From Sediminibacterium roseum (GTDB lineage Bacteria > Bacteroidota > Bacteroidia > Chitinophagales > Chitinophagaceae), in assembly GCF_009939005.1 (NCBI RefSeq), contig NZ_JAACJS010000015.1, positions 1,490,325 to 1,554,324 of the forward strand: DNA of 64,000 nucleotides, given 5' to 3'. Position numbers and translations under genes: made by a program. Each line of letters starts with the position of its first letter. Position 1 is the first letter of the stretch. Below, one piece after another: positions 7,985 through 16,689 of this stretch. Below the pieces are notes generated by a model. It saw only the letters and a program-made list of their open reading frames with translations. It made no database searches and had not been told where the DNA came from.

Positions 7985-8986
7985 GTGTCAGAAAGAAACA
8001 ATTTCATCGATTACATCCGCATTTTTGCACGCAGTGGCCATGGTGGGCAGGGCGCAACACATTTTATGCGCAACAAGCTCACCGCAATGGGCGGCCCTGA
8101 TGGTGGCGATGGCGGCCGGGGCGGGCACATCATCCTGCGGGGCAACAGCAACCTGTGGACACTGCTGCACCTTCGCTATTTTAAAAACGTACTGGCCGAA
8201 AACGGCGAGAACGGCAGCAAGAACAACTGCACCGGGCGCGATGGAAAAGACATCATCATCGATGTTCCTTTGGGAACCGTTGCGCGCGACGAAGAATCGG
8301 GAAAGATAGAAGTGGAGATCCTGGAAGACGGGCAGGAGGTGATCTGGCTCAAAGGCGGCCGGGGCGGATTGGGCAACAGCAATTTTGCCACACCCACCAA
8401 CCAGGTGCCCGAACACTCCCAGCCCGGTGAAGAAGGCGTGGAAGGATGGAAAAATCTCGAACTGAAAGTATTGGCCGATGTTGGACTTGTAGGATTTCCA
8501 AATGCCGGCAAATCAACTTTGTTATCGGTGATCACCGCGGCAAAACCCAAGATCGCCAACTATGCGTTCACTACATTGATACCGCAACTGGGAATGGTGG
8601 CCTACCGCGATTCAAAATCGTTCTGCATAGCAGATCTCCCCGGCATCATCGAAGGCGCGGCAGAAGGAAAAGGATTGGGACACCGTTTTCTCCGGCACAT
8701 AGAAAGAAACTCGGTACTTCTTTTTTTAATCCCGGCCGATAGCAACGATCACAAAAAAGAATTCGAAATACTTCGCAACGAACTGAAAGAATACAACCCG
8801 GAAATGCTGCAGAAAGATTTCATCATCGCAGTAAGCAAAAGCGATATGCTTGATGACGAACTGAAAGAAGCGATCGCCAAAGAACTGCCCGAAGGCATTC
8901 CCCACCTGTTCATTTCTTCTGTAACCAACAAGGGACTTACAGAATTGAAAGATGTACTCTGGGAAACACTCAACAAACCAGCCTGA
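7985..8986 (+). CDS. obg: Obg/CgtA GTPase involved in large ribosomal subunit assembly
   Basis: 333 residues from a GTG start; no ATG precedes the conserved N-terminus FIDYIRIFARSGHGGQG. The glycine-rich Obg domain spans about 1-160 (GGDGGRGGH, LKGGRGGLGNSNFATPTNQ). The GTPase domain follows, with P-loop GFPNAGKST at 170-178, switch II DLPGIIEGAAEGKGLG and the specificity motif SKSD in place of NKxD. The variable OCT domain of some relatives is absent. Obg binds the 50S subunit and couples GTP levels to ribosome assembly. SKSD for NKxD is a mild substitution. Confidence 0.96.
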   Translation: MSERNNFIDYIRIFARSGHGGQGATHFMRNKLTAMGGPDGGDGGRGGHIILRGNSNLWTLLHLRYFKNVLAENGENGSKNNCTGRDGKDIIIDVPLGTVARDEESGKIEVEILEDGQEVIWLKGGRGGLGNSNFATPTNQVPEHSQPGEEGVEGWKNLELKVLADVGLVGFPNAGKSTLLSVITAAKPKIANYAFTTLIPQLGMVAYRDSKSFCIADLPGIIEGAAEGKGLGHRFLRHIERNSVLLFLIPADSNDHKKEFEILRNELKEYNPEMLQKDFIIAVSKSDMLDDELKEAIAKELPEGIPHLFISSVTNKGLTELKDVLWETLNKPA

Positions 8987-9031
8987 TAACAGGCGTTGCC
9001 AATAAACCGCACGACAAACATTCATTGCTTG

Positions 9032-9045
9032 CGAACGAACGTTCG
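9032..9045. promoter_or_regulatory. Palindromic operator-like site upstream of a secreted protein gene
   Basis: CGAACGAACGTTCG contains a perfect 12-bp palindrome ACGAACGTTCGT at 9035-9046. The 14-base string fits CNAACGNNCGTTNG, the consensus I recall for the TetR-family PaaR of Thermus, and resembles the operators before tetR and paaA. It lies 253 bases before the next start codon. The rest of the 312-base gap (8987-9298) is AT-rich, with no gene seen. Confidence 0.4.
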
Positions 9046-9298
9046 TATTATTATTCGGTAACATTAAGTTAACATACCCTACAAAAATTGTTGGGTTACC
9101 TTTTTTAACTCTGCGTATTAAGAGTATCATACAGGTTTTTCTGATGTACATCTAACATGAATTTTCAATTCATTTCACCGTTACGGTAGCTCCTGTATTT
9201 CTTCTGATTTGCTTTTCCATGTAACAATTTTCTTTTGTGAGCCATTGGCAGCGCCATGCACAAACAAACCATTTATTAATTCATTCAAAAAAAACACT

Positions 9299-9712
9299 AT
9301 GAAAAAGCAAACCATTCAAATCGCAAAAAGATTTTTACTTGGCAACGTGTTGGTAGCCGCTTTGTTTCTCACTGCAAACGCTTCTACAGGCGGTAAAACA
9401 ATCACCACTTCTGATAAAGCAGAAGTAAAGTATACAGGTACCGATAAAGAAAACCTGTTATCGTTCAACGTTAAGTACAGCAACCCGGCCGGAAACACCT
9501 TCAACCTTACGGTTCTTGACGCAAACGGTGAATTACTGTTCAAAAGTTTTTACGGCGACAAGCAGTTCGACAAAACTTTCAAACTGCCAAAATTCGAGAA
9601 CGGTAAATACGCTTTCGTTATCGAAGACAGCAAAACTTCTTACAAAGAAAAATTCGCAGTAAGCGTTACTACAGAAGTGATCGAGAATGTGAGCGTTAGC
9701 AAGGCTAACTAA
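9299..9712 (+). CDS. Small exported protein of unknown function, predicted beta-sandwich
   Basis: 137 residues from the ATG at 9299, which gives a positively charged start (MKKQTIQIAKR) and a hydrophobic signal segment ending near ANAS at about residue 29. The rest alternates polar and aromatic residues (NTFNLTVLDANGELLFKSFY, KTFKLPKFENGKYAFVIED), a pattern typical of small immunoglobulin-like beta domains found in secreted Bacteroidota proteins. No catalytic motif or cysteine is visible. Probably periplasmic or surface. Function not recognised. A terminator-like hairpin follows at 9753. Confidence 0.7.
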   Translation: MKKQTIQIAKRFLLGNVLVAALFLTANASTGGKTITTSDKAEVKYTGTDKENLLSFNVKYSNPAGNTFNLTVLDANGELLFKSFYGDKQFDKTFKLPKFENGKYAFVIEDSKTSYKEKFAVSVTTEVIENVSVSKAN

Positions 9713-9752
9713 TTAACCTGGCCGTTGTGAGTGACGGCGATGTGTTAAGGAG

Positions 9753-9817
9753 CAAGGATCAGGAATGCAGGAGGCAGGGTTAATACTTGCGACTTGTGCT
9801 CCTGGTCCTTGTCTTTT
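9753..9817 (+). terminator. Intrinsic terminator after the exported protein gene
   Basis: CAAGGATCAGGA (9753-9764) pairs with TCCTGGTCCTTG (9800-9811) over 12 positions including one G-T wobble, and is followed by TCTTTTT. The loop is long, about 35 bases. Confidence 0.55.
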
Positions 9818-9854
9818 TATCGGCGCAAGCCTTCGTTGCGAATGCTTTATAACG

Positions 9855-9862
9855 TACCTTCA
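9855..9862 (+). promoter_or_regulatory. -7-like box before a small zinc-ribbon gene
   Basis: TACCTTCA differs from TAnnTTTG at its last two bases and ends exactly 4 bases before the ATG at 9867. It would give a leaderless transcript. Confidence 0.4.
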
Positions 9863-9866
9863 AAGT

Positions 9867-10052
9867 ATGCAGCCCCAACAATGTTTATTCTGCGGCCACT
9901 TGGTTGAGCTGGTGCATGTACACGGCCACTACCAGTGCCCGGTATGTTTCACCAACGCATTGCCCTGTTGCGATGGCGACAATTGCGGAACGAACAACCT
10001 GTTGAAAGACCTTCAACCTTCTCCTGGAGAAAACGAAACGGAAAACCGGTAA
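9867..10052 (+). CDS. Small zinc-ribbon-like protein, function unknown
   Basis: 61 residues from the ATG at 9867. It is dense in cysteine and histidine: CLFC at residues 6-9, HVHGHYQCPVC at about 17-27, and CCDGDNC at about 34-40. The CxxC...CxxC spacing suggests a structural zinc ribbon, with a possible second metal site in the CCxxxxC stretch. The acidic, proline-containing tail (LQPSPGENETENR) looks disordered. A longer reading from 9765 adds residues without such features. It lies between an exported protein gene and typA and was not recognised as a named family. Confidence 0.6.
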   Translation: MQPQQCLFCGHLVELVHVHGHYQCPVCFTNALPCCDGDNCGTNNLLKDLQPSPGENETENR

Positions 10053-10071
10053 ACCGCAACATCCCTTCCAC

Positions 10072-10104
10072 AAAAAAAAAACGCTCCCCGTTGCCGGGAA
10101 GCGT
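10072..10104 (-). terminator. Intrinsic terminator of typA
   Basis: On the minus strand, ACGCTTCCCG and CGGGGAGCGT form a 10-position stem (one A-C mismatch) around a 4-base loop GCAA, followed by a run of T (10 A on the plus strand). It lies 24 bases after the typA stop. Confidence 0.8.
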
Positions 10105-10127
10105 TCACTATGGTAAAGAAGCGTTGC

Positions 10128-11942
10128 TTATCCTACTGCTTCGCTCTGCATGCTTCTTGTGCTTTTCTTTCTTTCTTCCTCGTTCAGTACCACTTTACGC
10201 ATACGAATGTTTTTAGGCGTAACCTCGATGCATTCGTCCTGCTGAATGTATTCCATACACTCTTCGAGTGTGAACTGCAGTTTCGGCGTAATGCGTACCG
10301 CATCGTCGCTTCCGCTTGCACGGTGGTTGGTGAGTTTTTTCATTTCCACTGCATTCACGTTCAGGTCGCCTGGTTTGATGTGTTCTGCGATGATCTGCCC
10401 AACATACACTTCTTCTGTAGGATCTACGAAGAAAGCGCCGCGGTCCTGCAGCTTGTCAATCGAATAGGCTGTTGTAACACCACCAAACTTAGCGATCAGT
10501 ACACCATTGTTTCTTCCCGGGATCGGGCCTTTCCATGGTTTGTAATCGATAAAGCGGTGAGCCATTACGGCTTCGCCGGCAGTATTGGTAAGCATCTGTG
10601 AACGCAGGCCGATCAAGCCCCTTGAAGGAATTTCAAATTCGAGGTGCTGCATTTCGCCTTTGCTTTCCATCACGAGCATCTCTCCTTTTTTCTGGGTAAC
10701 GAGATCGATCACTTTACCACTGAATTCTGCCGGAACATCCACCACGAGGTTCTCGTATGGTTCGTGTTTTTTTCCGTCGATCATTTTCACCAACACGTTC
10801 GGGTTACCTACTGTCAACTCATACCCCTCGCGGCGCATGGTTTCTACCAGGATGCCGAGGTGAAGGATACCACGCCCGAATACGTTAAAGCTATCGGCGC
10901 TGTCTGTATCTTCTACGCGGAGCGCAAGGTTCTTTTCTGTTTCCTTCATCAAACGGTCGCGGAGGTGACGCGATGTTACAAACTTTCCGTCCTTACCAAA
11001 GAAGGGCGAGTTGTTGATGCTGAAGGTCATACTCATGGTTGGCTCATCCACGCTGATCACCGGCAACGCTTCCGGTGTATCGATGTCTGCAATGGTATCG
11101 CCGATGTTGAAGTCTTCCAGGCCCACAACCGCACAAAGATCTCCTGCGATTACTTCTGTTGCCTTTCTTTTGCCCATTCCCTCAAACACATACAACTCAC
11201 GCACTTTGTTTCTTTTGATGGAACCATCGGCCTGCATCAACGCGATCGTCTGGTTTTCCTTGATCGATCCGCGCGTTACCTTACCAATGGCAATACGGCC
11301 AAGGAAAGATGAGTAATCAAGCGAAGTGATCTGCATTTGCAATGGCCCCTCATTTGTTTTTGGTGGTGGCACATATTTGATGATGCCATCCATCAACGGG
11401 AGGATATTGTCTGTTTGCGTAAGGCTGTCGTTGAACCAGCCATTCTTTCCGCTACCATAATAAGTAGGGAAGTCGAGCTGCTCTTCCGTAGCATCGAGGT
11501 TGAAGAACAATTCGAAAACGGCATCGTGCACTTCATCAGGACGGCAGTTCTCTTTGTCTACTTTATTGATCACAACGATCGGGCGCAGGTTAAGCTGCAG
11601 CGCTTTCTGTAATACGAAACGGGTTTGCGGCATGGGACCTTCAAACGCATCCACGAGAAGGATCACCCCATCGGCCATTTTCAATACACGCTCCACTTCA
11701 CCACCAAAGTCGCTGTGGCCCGGTGTGTCAATAACGTTGATCTTAACGTCGTTGTACGTCACTGCGGCATTCTTACTAAAGATGGTGATACCACGTTCTC
11801 TCTCAAGATCGTTGCTGTCCATGATCAGTTCACCGGTTTCCTGGTTGTCCCTGAATACTTTGGTAGTCTGCAAGATCCTGTCTACCAGCGTTGTTTTACC
11901 ATGATCGACGTGCGCGATAATGGCAATGTTTCTTATTTCCAT
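10128..11942 (-). CDS. typA: Ribosome-associated translational GTPase TypA/BipA
   Basis: 604 residues, full family length. GTPase motifs are G1 AHVDHGKTT at 10-18, G2 RERGITI near 49, G3 DTPGHSDFGGEVER near 72, and G4 NKVD near 127. The EF-G-like domains II, III and V follow, and the C-terminal domain characteristic of BipA is present (ENLVVDVPAEFSGKVIDL, RGLIGLRSQMLTNTAGEA). It binds the ribosome near the A site and is needed for 50S assembly and stress growth in many bacteria. Monocistronic, with its own promoter and terminator. Confidence 0.97.
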   Translation of the reverse strand: MEIRNIAIIAHVDHGKTTLVDRILQTTKVFRDNQETGELIMDSNDLERERGITIFSKNAAVTYNDVKINVIDTPGHSDFGGEVERVLKMADGVILLVDAFEGPMPQTRFVLQKALQLNLRPIVVINKVDKENCRPDEVHDAVFELFFNLDATEEQLDFPTYYGSGKNGWFNDSLTQTDNILPLMDGIIKYVPPPKTNEGPLQMQITSLDYSSFLGRIAIGKVTRGSIKENQTIALMQADGSIKRNKVRELYVFEGMGKRKATEVIAGDLCAVVGLEDFNIGDTIADIDTPEALPVISVDEPTMSMTFSINNSPFFGKDGKFVTSRHLRDRLMKETEKNLALRVEDTDSADSFNVFGRGILHLGILVETMRREGYELTVGNPNVLVKMIDGKKHEPYENLVVDVPAEFSGKVIDLVTQKKGEMLVMESKGEMQHLEFEIPSRGLIGLRSQMLTNTAGEAVMAHRFIDYKPWKGPIPGRNNGVLIAKFGGVTTAYSIDKLQDRGAFFVDPTEEVYVGQIIAEHIKPGDLNVNAVEMKKLTNHRASGSDDAVRITPKLQFTLEECMEYIQQDECIEVTPKNIRMRKVVLNEEERKKSTRSMQSEAVG

Positions 11943-11959
11943 GTAAAAATTTGAGGCTG

Positions 11960-11967
11960 CAAAGGTA
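11960..11967 (-). promoter_or_regulatory. -7 promoter box of typA
   Basis: On the minus strand TACCTTTG matches TAnnTTTG exactly and ends 17 bases before the typA ATG at 11942. Confidence 0.65.
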
Positions 11968-12208
11968 AGCTTTTACAACGGAGGGGCAAAGAAGTTAACA
12001 TAAATATGACATAATTGACTGTATCACAACCATTTACATAGAAACTGCTGAAGATGAACGTTTTAAGGTCAAAAATGGGGCGTTTTCCAGTCGCCTCGCT
12101 GTAGTTGCCGGGCACGTTTCTTATGCTTTGAAGCCAGGGTTGGTGGCTATGCGTTCCTGAACAGTGCGGTGCAGCTACCTTATTATTAGCCTGAAATCAT
12201 AAAAGGCA

Positions 12209-13330
12209 TCAGGCTCTCCAGTAAATTTTCTTTTTATCCATCCAATAACCCAATGCCCAGCACACCAGCATAAAGGCAATGGCAAAAAGCAGGGAGTTCC
12301 AGTAATCCGGGAGGTACATGAAACTGTTCGTGTAAACCCAGTTCAGCGAATTGGTTTCGCCAACCGGGATGGCCTCCAGCCCATGCGCCAGCAATTCTGA
12401 AAAAAGATAAATGGCCAGCGGGTTTTTTCCTGCGATCTCGAAAAAACGCGGCCAGCGGGCGGTGGGTTTCCTGTCGATGAGAAAAACGATCGCTCCCAAT
12501 ATCATACAATCCAGTCCCACCGTATGCAAGACAAAAGAACTTGTCCATAATTTTTTATTGATGGGAAAAAGGAAGTTCCAGAAATAAGCGATCGCGATCA
12601 ATGCGAAGCCCGTAAGCAACAGCTTCGTCAACCCCTCGTAGCTTTTGTTTGTTTTCTGAAGATGAAGTCCGACAAAGTAACCACCCAGCACATTTACCAC
12701 TGCCGGCATTGTACTGAGGAGCCCTTCGGGATCGAAAGCGATCCCCTCCCCGTGGTACAGGTGGTTTTCACCGATGAGCCAGTAATCGAATTTATAGCCG
12801 GCGTTGGTGGTCATGCCGAACGGGTCCGCCGCATCGCCAAACAACACGGCAATCAGCCAGTACAACAGGAGCAATGCGATGCCGATGAAAACCACCACCC
12901 TTGTTTTGAAAAAATAAACCAGCAACGATGCAATGCAATAGCACAATGCGATGCGCTGCAACACACCCATCAAACGCGTATGGGAAAAGGGTTTTGCGAT
13001 CCATTCGCCATCCATATTTTTCACGAACGGGAACCAGTACATCAGGTAACCGCATAAAAAAATAACCGCCGTTCGCTTAAAGATCTTTGTGAGCACCTGT
13101 GCGTTGGTTTGATGCATCCATCGTTTCGAAACAAAGCTCATCGCATTGCCTACCGCGAATAAAAACGAGGGGAACACGAGATCGGTTGGCGTAAAACCGT
13201 TCCATTTTGCATGGAGCAGCGGCGCAAAACTGAAGGCCTCATCGCCGGGTGTGTTTACGATCACCATCAGGCAAATTGTTAGCCCTCGAAAAACATCCAG
13301 GGCGGTGAAGCGTTGGGTGGCAGTGGTCAT
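12209..13330 (-). CDS. DUF5009/HGSNAT-like acyltransferase, multi-spanning membrane protein
   Basis: 373 residues with about ten hydrophobic segments. The N-terminal RFTALDVFRGLTICLMVIVN and FTPTDLVFPSFLFAVGNAM are the hallmark of bacterial relatives of heparan-alpha-glucosaminide N-acetyltransferase (also called DUF5009 or NagX-like). A histidine in LYHGEGIAFDPEGLLSTMPA corresponds to the region of the active-site histidine. The family moves acetyl groups across the membrane onto sugars. In Bacteroidota such proteins often act on amino-sugars; no partner genes are nearby here. A -7-like TATCTTTA lies 7 bases upstream on the minus strand. Confidence 0.8.
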   Translation of the reverse strand: MTTATQRFTALDVFRGLTICLMVIVNTPGDEAFSFAPLLHAKWNGFTPTDLVFPSFLFAVGNAMSFVSKRWMHQTNAQVLTKIFKRTAVIFLCGYLMYWFPFVKNMDGEWIAKPFSHTRLMGVLQRIALCYCIASLLVYFFKTRVVVFIGIALLLLYWLIAVLFGDAADPFGMTTNAGYKFDYWLIGENHLYHGEGIAFDPEGLLSTMPAVVNVLGGYFVGLHLQKTNKSYEGLTKLLLTGFALIAIAYFWNFLFPINKKLWTSSFVLHTVGLDCMILGAIVFLIDRKPTARWPRFFEIAGKNPLAIYLFSELLAHGLEAIPVGETNSLNWVYTNSFMYLPDYWNSLLFAIAFMLVCWALGYWMDKKKIYWRA

Positions 13331-13436
13331 GGTACCTTAAAGATAAGCCGTGCACCGCGAGCTGCGGGCCATCGCCCCTGTTTTTTTTGGCGCGGGTAAA
13401 AGGCGCCCGGTGCGCAGCCCGCAGTTTAAAAATCTG

Positions 13437-13444
13437 TACCTTTA
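13437..13444 (+). promoter_or_regulatory. -7-like promoter box before an alpha/beta hydrolase gene
   Basis: TACCTTTA, one base from TAnnTTTG, ends 17 bases before the ATG at 13462, matching the spacing seen at obg, typA and the cupin gene. Confidence 0.5.
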
Positions 13445-13461
13445 AAAACAAACCCGTACCC

Positions 13462-14475
13462 ATGCGTATCCTTCGAAGATTTCTTACCGTGGTTGTTGCG
13501 CTCATGATCATCTACCTGCTCGGCCCGCAACCTTCGAGCCCTGATTACAGAACAGAATTGCCGGTGGTGCCGGCGATCGATGCGGGGCTTGAGCAGTTCA
13601 TCCTTCAACAGGAATCGGCACACAAACTCAAGCCCGATAACGAAGCAAGGATCGTTTGGGCAAACGATTCGCTCAAACAAAAAACGGAATACGCCATCGT
13701 TTACCTTCACGGCTTCAGCGCCTCGCAGGAAGAAGGCAATCCCGTACACAGGAGGATCGCCGCACAGTTTGGATGCAATCTTTACCTCTCCCGCCTCTCT
13801 GAACATGGTATCGATACCACCGATGCACTCATCAACATGACCGCCGAGAGCCTTTGGGAATCGGCCAAACAGGCCTACGCCATTGCAAAACAACTGGGCA
13901 ACAAAGTGATCGTAATGGGAACCTCAACCGGGGGAACGCTTGCGTTGCAGTTGGCCGCCGCTTATCCTGAAATTGCGGGGTTGGTATTGTACTCGCCCAA
14001 CATCGCCATCAACGATCCGAATGCGTGGATTTTGAACAACCCCTGGGGACTACAGATCGCGCGTTTGGTAAAGGGCAGCGACTTCAACACCGCAAAAAAC
14101 AATACAGACATCTACAAACAATACTGGAACAAACAGTACCGCCTCGAAGCAACGGTTCAACTGGAAGAGTTGCTCGAAACATCCATGAACAACGCAACAT
14201 TCGGCGCCGTAAAACAGCCAACGCTGCTGTTGTATTATTACAAGGACGAGAAACACCAGGATGATGTTGTAAAAGTGGGCCCGATGAAGGACATGATGGC
14301 CTCGCTCGGCACGCCCGAGAACCAGGAACGCATGGTAGCCATCCCCGAGGCCGGCAGCCACGTGATCGCATCGCCCATACAGTCGAAAGACATTGTAAGC
14401 GTTGAAAAAGAAACAGCGGATTTTCTCAAAACCATCCTGCATTTGAAAGAAGTAAGCGTGCCAAAAGAGTTGTAA
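13462..14475 (+). CDS. Membrane-anchored alpha/beta hydrolase
   Basis: 337 residues from the ATG at 13462. The N-terminus MRILRRFLTVVVALMIIYLL is an uncleaved anchor or signal peptide, so the enzyme faces the periplasm. Alpha/beta hydrolase landmarks are the oxyanion segment VYLHGFSAS, the nucleophile elbow MGTSTGG (serine in GTSTG), the acidic region YYYKDEKHQDD and the final AGSHVIASPI histidine. It should hydrolyse an ester or similar bond. No neighbour points to a substrate. Confidence 0.82.
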   Translation: MRILRRFLTVVVALMIIYLLGPQPSSPDYRTELPVVPAIDAGLEQFILQQESAHKLKPDNEARIVWANDSLKQKTEYAIVYLHGFSASQEEGNPVHRRIAAQFGCNLYLSRLSEHGIDTTDALINMTAESLWESAKQAYAIAKQLGNKVIVMGTSTGGTLALQLAAAYPEIAGLVLYSPNIAINDPNAWILNNPWGLQIARLVKGSDFNTAKNNTDIYKQYWNKQYRLEATVQLEELLETSMNNATFGAVKQPTLLLYYYKDEKHQDDVVKVGPMKDMMASLGTPENQERMVAIPEAGSHVIASPIQSKDIVSVEKETADFLKTILHLKEVSVPKEL

Positions 14476-14588
14476 GGTTTGCCGGCGCCGCCAGCCATGC
14501 GTTTTTAAACGACCGTGTTTGAACCGGTCAAAAGCCGCGGCCCGCTACCCGAACAATTCGCTATCTTCAATCCTCTAAACGATTGTCT

Positions 14589-15638
14589 ATGCCCCGCAGC
14601 AAAGTAGCCGGCATTGGTATGTATGTACCGGCCCATGTTGTTACCAACAACGACCTCACCAAATACATGGACACGAGCGATGAATGGATACAGGAACGCA
14701 CCGGTATCAAAGAGCGCCGTTATGCCGATCGTACCGGCGAAACCACGACCACGATGGGTGTAGAAGCCGCAAAGATCGCGATCGAACGCGCGGGCACTAC
14801 GCCTGAGGAAATAGACTTCATCGTATTTGCCACCCTTTCTCCCGATTATTATTTTCCAGGATGCGGCGTACTGCTGCAACGCGCAATGAAAATGAAAGAG
14901 ATTGGGGCGCTGGATGTACGCAACCAATGCAGTGGTTTTTTATACGCACTCAGTGTTGCAGACCAGTTTATCAAAACAGGCATGTATAAAAACATACTGG
15001 TGGTGGGCAGTGAGAAACATTCTTTCGGTCTCGATTTCAGCACACGCGGCAGGAACATCTCCGTAATTTTCGGCGATGGCGCAGGTGCCGTTGTATTGCA
15101 GCCCACAGAAAAAGAGGACGAGGGTATTTTAAGCACGCATTTACACAGCGATGGCGAATCTGCAGAAATACTCGCTATGTACAACCCCGGCACCCATGCC
15201 AACCATTGGGCCGCACAGAACTATGCAGACTTCGACGATGCACCCATTGGAGAGATGTTTATGAGCCATGCAATGATCGACAAGGCACAGAATTTCCCTT
15301 TTATGGATGGACAATCGGTGTTCAAAAAAGCTGTGGTCAAGTTCCCCGAAGTGATCATGGAAGCATTGGATAAAAATGGATACCGGTCAACCGATATCAA
15401 TATGCTTATTCCGCACCAGGCCAACCTGCGCATCAGCCAGTTTGTGCAGCAGAAATTAAAATTGTCGGATGAACAGGTGTACAACAACATCCAGCAATAC
15501 GGCAATACCACTGCGGCCTCTGTGCCCATTGCACTATGCGAGGCCTGGGAAAAAGGAAAGATCAGCGAGGGCGACCTTGTTTGCCTTGCCGCTTTTGGAA
15601 GCGGGTTTACCTGGGCGAGCGCGCTGATCAAATGGTAA
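14589..15638 (+). CDS. 3-oxoacyl-ACP synthase III (FabH)-like ketosynthase
   Basis: 349 residues from the ATG at 14589 (an in-frame TTG lies 6 bases earlier). Catalytic triad segments are present: cysteine 114 in DVRNQCSGF, histidine in IPHQANLR and asparagine in YGNTTAAS. FabH proteins are usually near 320 residues; the extra length lies in the middle region around YNPGTHANHWAAQNYADFDD. FabH condenses acyl-CoA with malonyl-ACP to start fatty acids, but longer paralogues often serve side pathways. It stands alone, without other fab genes, so the exact role is open. TATCTTCA, a weak -7 box, lies at 14562-14569. Confidence 0.88.
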   Translation: MPRSKVAGIGMYVPAHVVTNNDLTKYMDTSDEWIQERTGIKERRYADRTGETTTTMGVEAAKIAIERAGTTPEEIDFIVFATLSPDYYFPGCGVLLQRAMKMKEIGALDVRNQCSGFLYALSVADQFIKTGMYKNILVVGSEKHSFGLDFSTRGRNISVIFGDGAGAVVLQPTEKEDEGILSTHLHSDGESAEILAMYNPGTHANHWAAQNYADFDDAPIGEMFMSHAMIDKAQNFPFMDGQSVFKKAVVKFPEVIMEALDKNGYRSTDINMLIPHQANLRISQFVQQKLKLSDEQVYNNIQQYGNTTAASVPIALCEAWEKGKISEGDLVCLAAFGSGFTWASALIKW

Positions 15639-15724
15639 CCTGTGGTGTGTACATTTTTATGCAATGATATAAATGCATCACAAGTCAGGATGCACTATTG
15701 TTAATATTTCCCTCATATCAAAGA

Positions 15725-15759
15725 CAAATGAACAAGATGTATTTTTATTTGTTCATTTG
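15725..15759. promoter_or_regulatory. Inverted repeat just upstream of a lipid kinase gene
   Basis: CAAATGAACAA (15725-15735) and TTGTTCATTTG (15749-15759) are perfect 11-base complements around a 13-base AT-rich centre, 17 bases before the start codon. It may be an operator or a hairpin in the leader. No T-run follows, so a terminator for the preceding gene is unlikely. Confidence 0.5.
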
Positions 15760-15776
15760 CAAAAGAACCATCAGTG

Positions 15777-16679
15777 ATGAGTGACCGAAAGATACTTTAT
15801 TTGATCAACCCCATATCAGGCACCTCTAAAAAGGACGGCATTAAAAAGCTCATCGAAAGAGAAACTGCGGCGCAGGAAATTCCTTTTGAGATTGTTGCCA
15901 CCAATGCGCAGGGCGATTATGATTTCCTGAAAGAAAAAGTTGCAAAAGAAGATTTCACCGATATCGTGATCATAGGTGGCGACGGAACCGTTAACCAGGT
16001 TACCGATGCGTTCCGCGAGATAGACATACGCTTTGGCATCATCCCTGTTGGTTCGGGCAATGGGCTGGCACGTTCGGCCTGCATCCCCATGAAACCGCAG
16101 CAATCGCTGGCGCTGGTGTTTGCAGGAACGGCCAGGCACGTGGATGCATTTCTCATCAACAACCAATACTCGTGCATGCTCTCCGGCATTGGCTTTGATG
16201 CGCAGGTGGCGCATGATTTCGCGAATGCATCGAGCAGGGGCCTGATGATGTATACGCAGCAGAGCCTCGTAAATTATTTCAAGGCGCATCCATACCAGTT
16301 CGAGATCATCCTTGATAATTTCTCTTTTTTCAGCGATGCATTCTTCATCAGCATCGCCAACAGCAACCAGTTCGGAAACAATTTTACCATCGCGCCCAAA
16401 GCCGAGATCAATGATGGTTTGCTGGATATTGTTGTGGTGCAAAAAATGAACAAGGCAAAACTCCCGTTCGCTATTCTGAAACAGGTGCGTGGCAACAACA
16501 AACTGAACCAGCTGGTGGAGGATATGACAAAGAAGAACGTGATCTATTTTCAAACCGATTCCCTCACCGTAAAAAACTTGAAACACGCGCCTTTGCACAT
16601 TGATGGCGAACCAAGGGATACGGCAGATGAATTCAACATCAAGGTGCTGAAAGATTGTTTCCGGTTGATACAGCCGTAA
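15777..16679 (+). CDS. Diacylglycerol kinase-like lipid kinase (YegS/DagK family)
   Basis: 300 residues. The N-terminal LINPISGTSKK and the GGDGTVNQV nucleotide-binding motif (near residues 64-72), followed by GIIPVGSGNGLARSA, define the diacylglycerol/sphingosine kinase catalytic domain. The C-terminal half shows the expected CMLSGIGFDAQVAHDF and LHIDGEPRD segments. It phosphorylates a lipid alcohol with ATP at the inner face of the membrane, probably diacylglycerol; the exact lipid cannot be read from the sequence. The ATG at 15777 is preferred to the GTG one codon earlier. Confidence 0.9.
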   Translation: MSDRKILYLINPISGTSKKDGIKKLIERETAAQEIPFEIVATNAQGDYDFLKEKVAKEDFTDIVIIGGDGTVNQVTDAFREIDIRFGIIPVGSGNGLARSACIPMKPQQSLALVFAGTARHVDAFLINNQYSCMLSGIGFDAQVAHDFANASSRGLMMYTQQSLVNYFKAHPYQFEIILDNFSFFSDAFFISIANSNQFGNNFTIAPKAEINDGLLDIVVVQKMNKAKLPFAILKQVRGNNKLNQLVEDMTKKNVIYFQTDSLTVKNLKHAPLHIDGEPRDTADEFNIKVLKDCFRLIQP

Positions 16680-16689
16680 ACAGCAAGAG

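Noticed and set aside
12188..12215. Terminator after the DUF5009-like gene (AGCCTGA / TCAGGCT)
   Set aside because: The stem is only 7 bp with a 14-base loop, overlaps the stop codon and lacks a proper T-run, so it is not listed as a feature.
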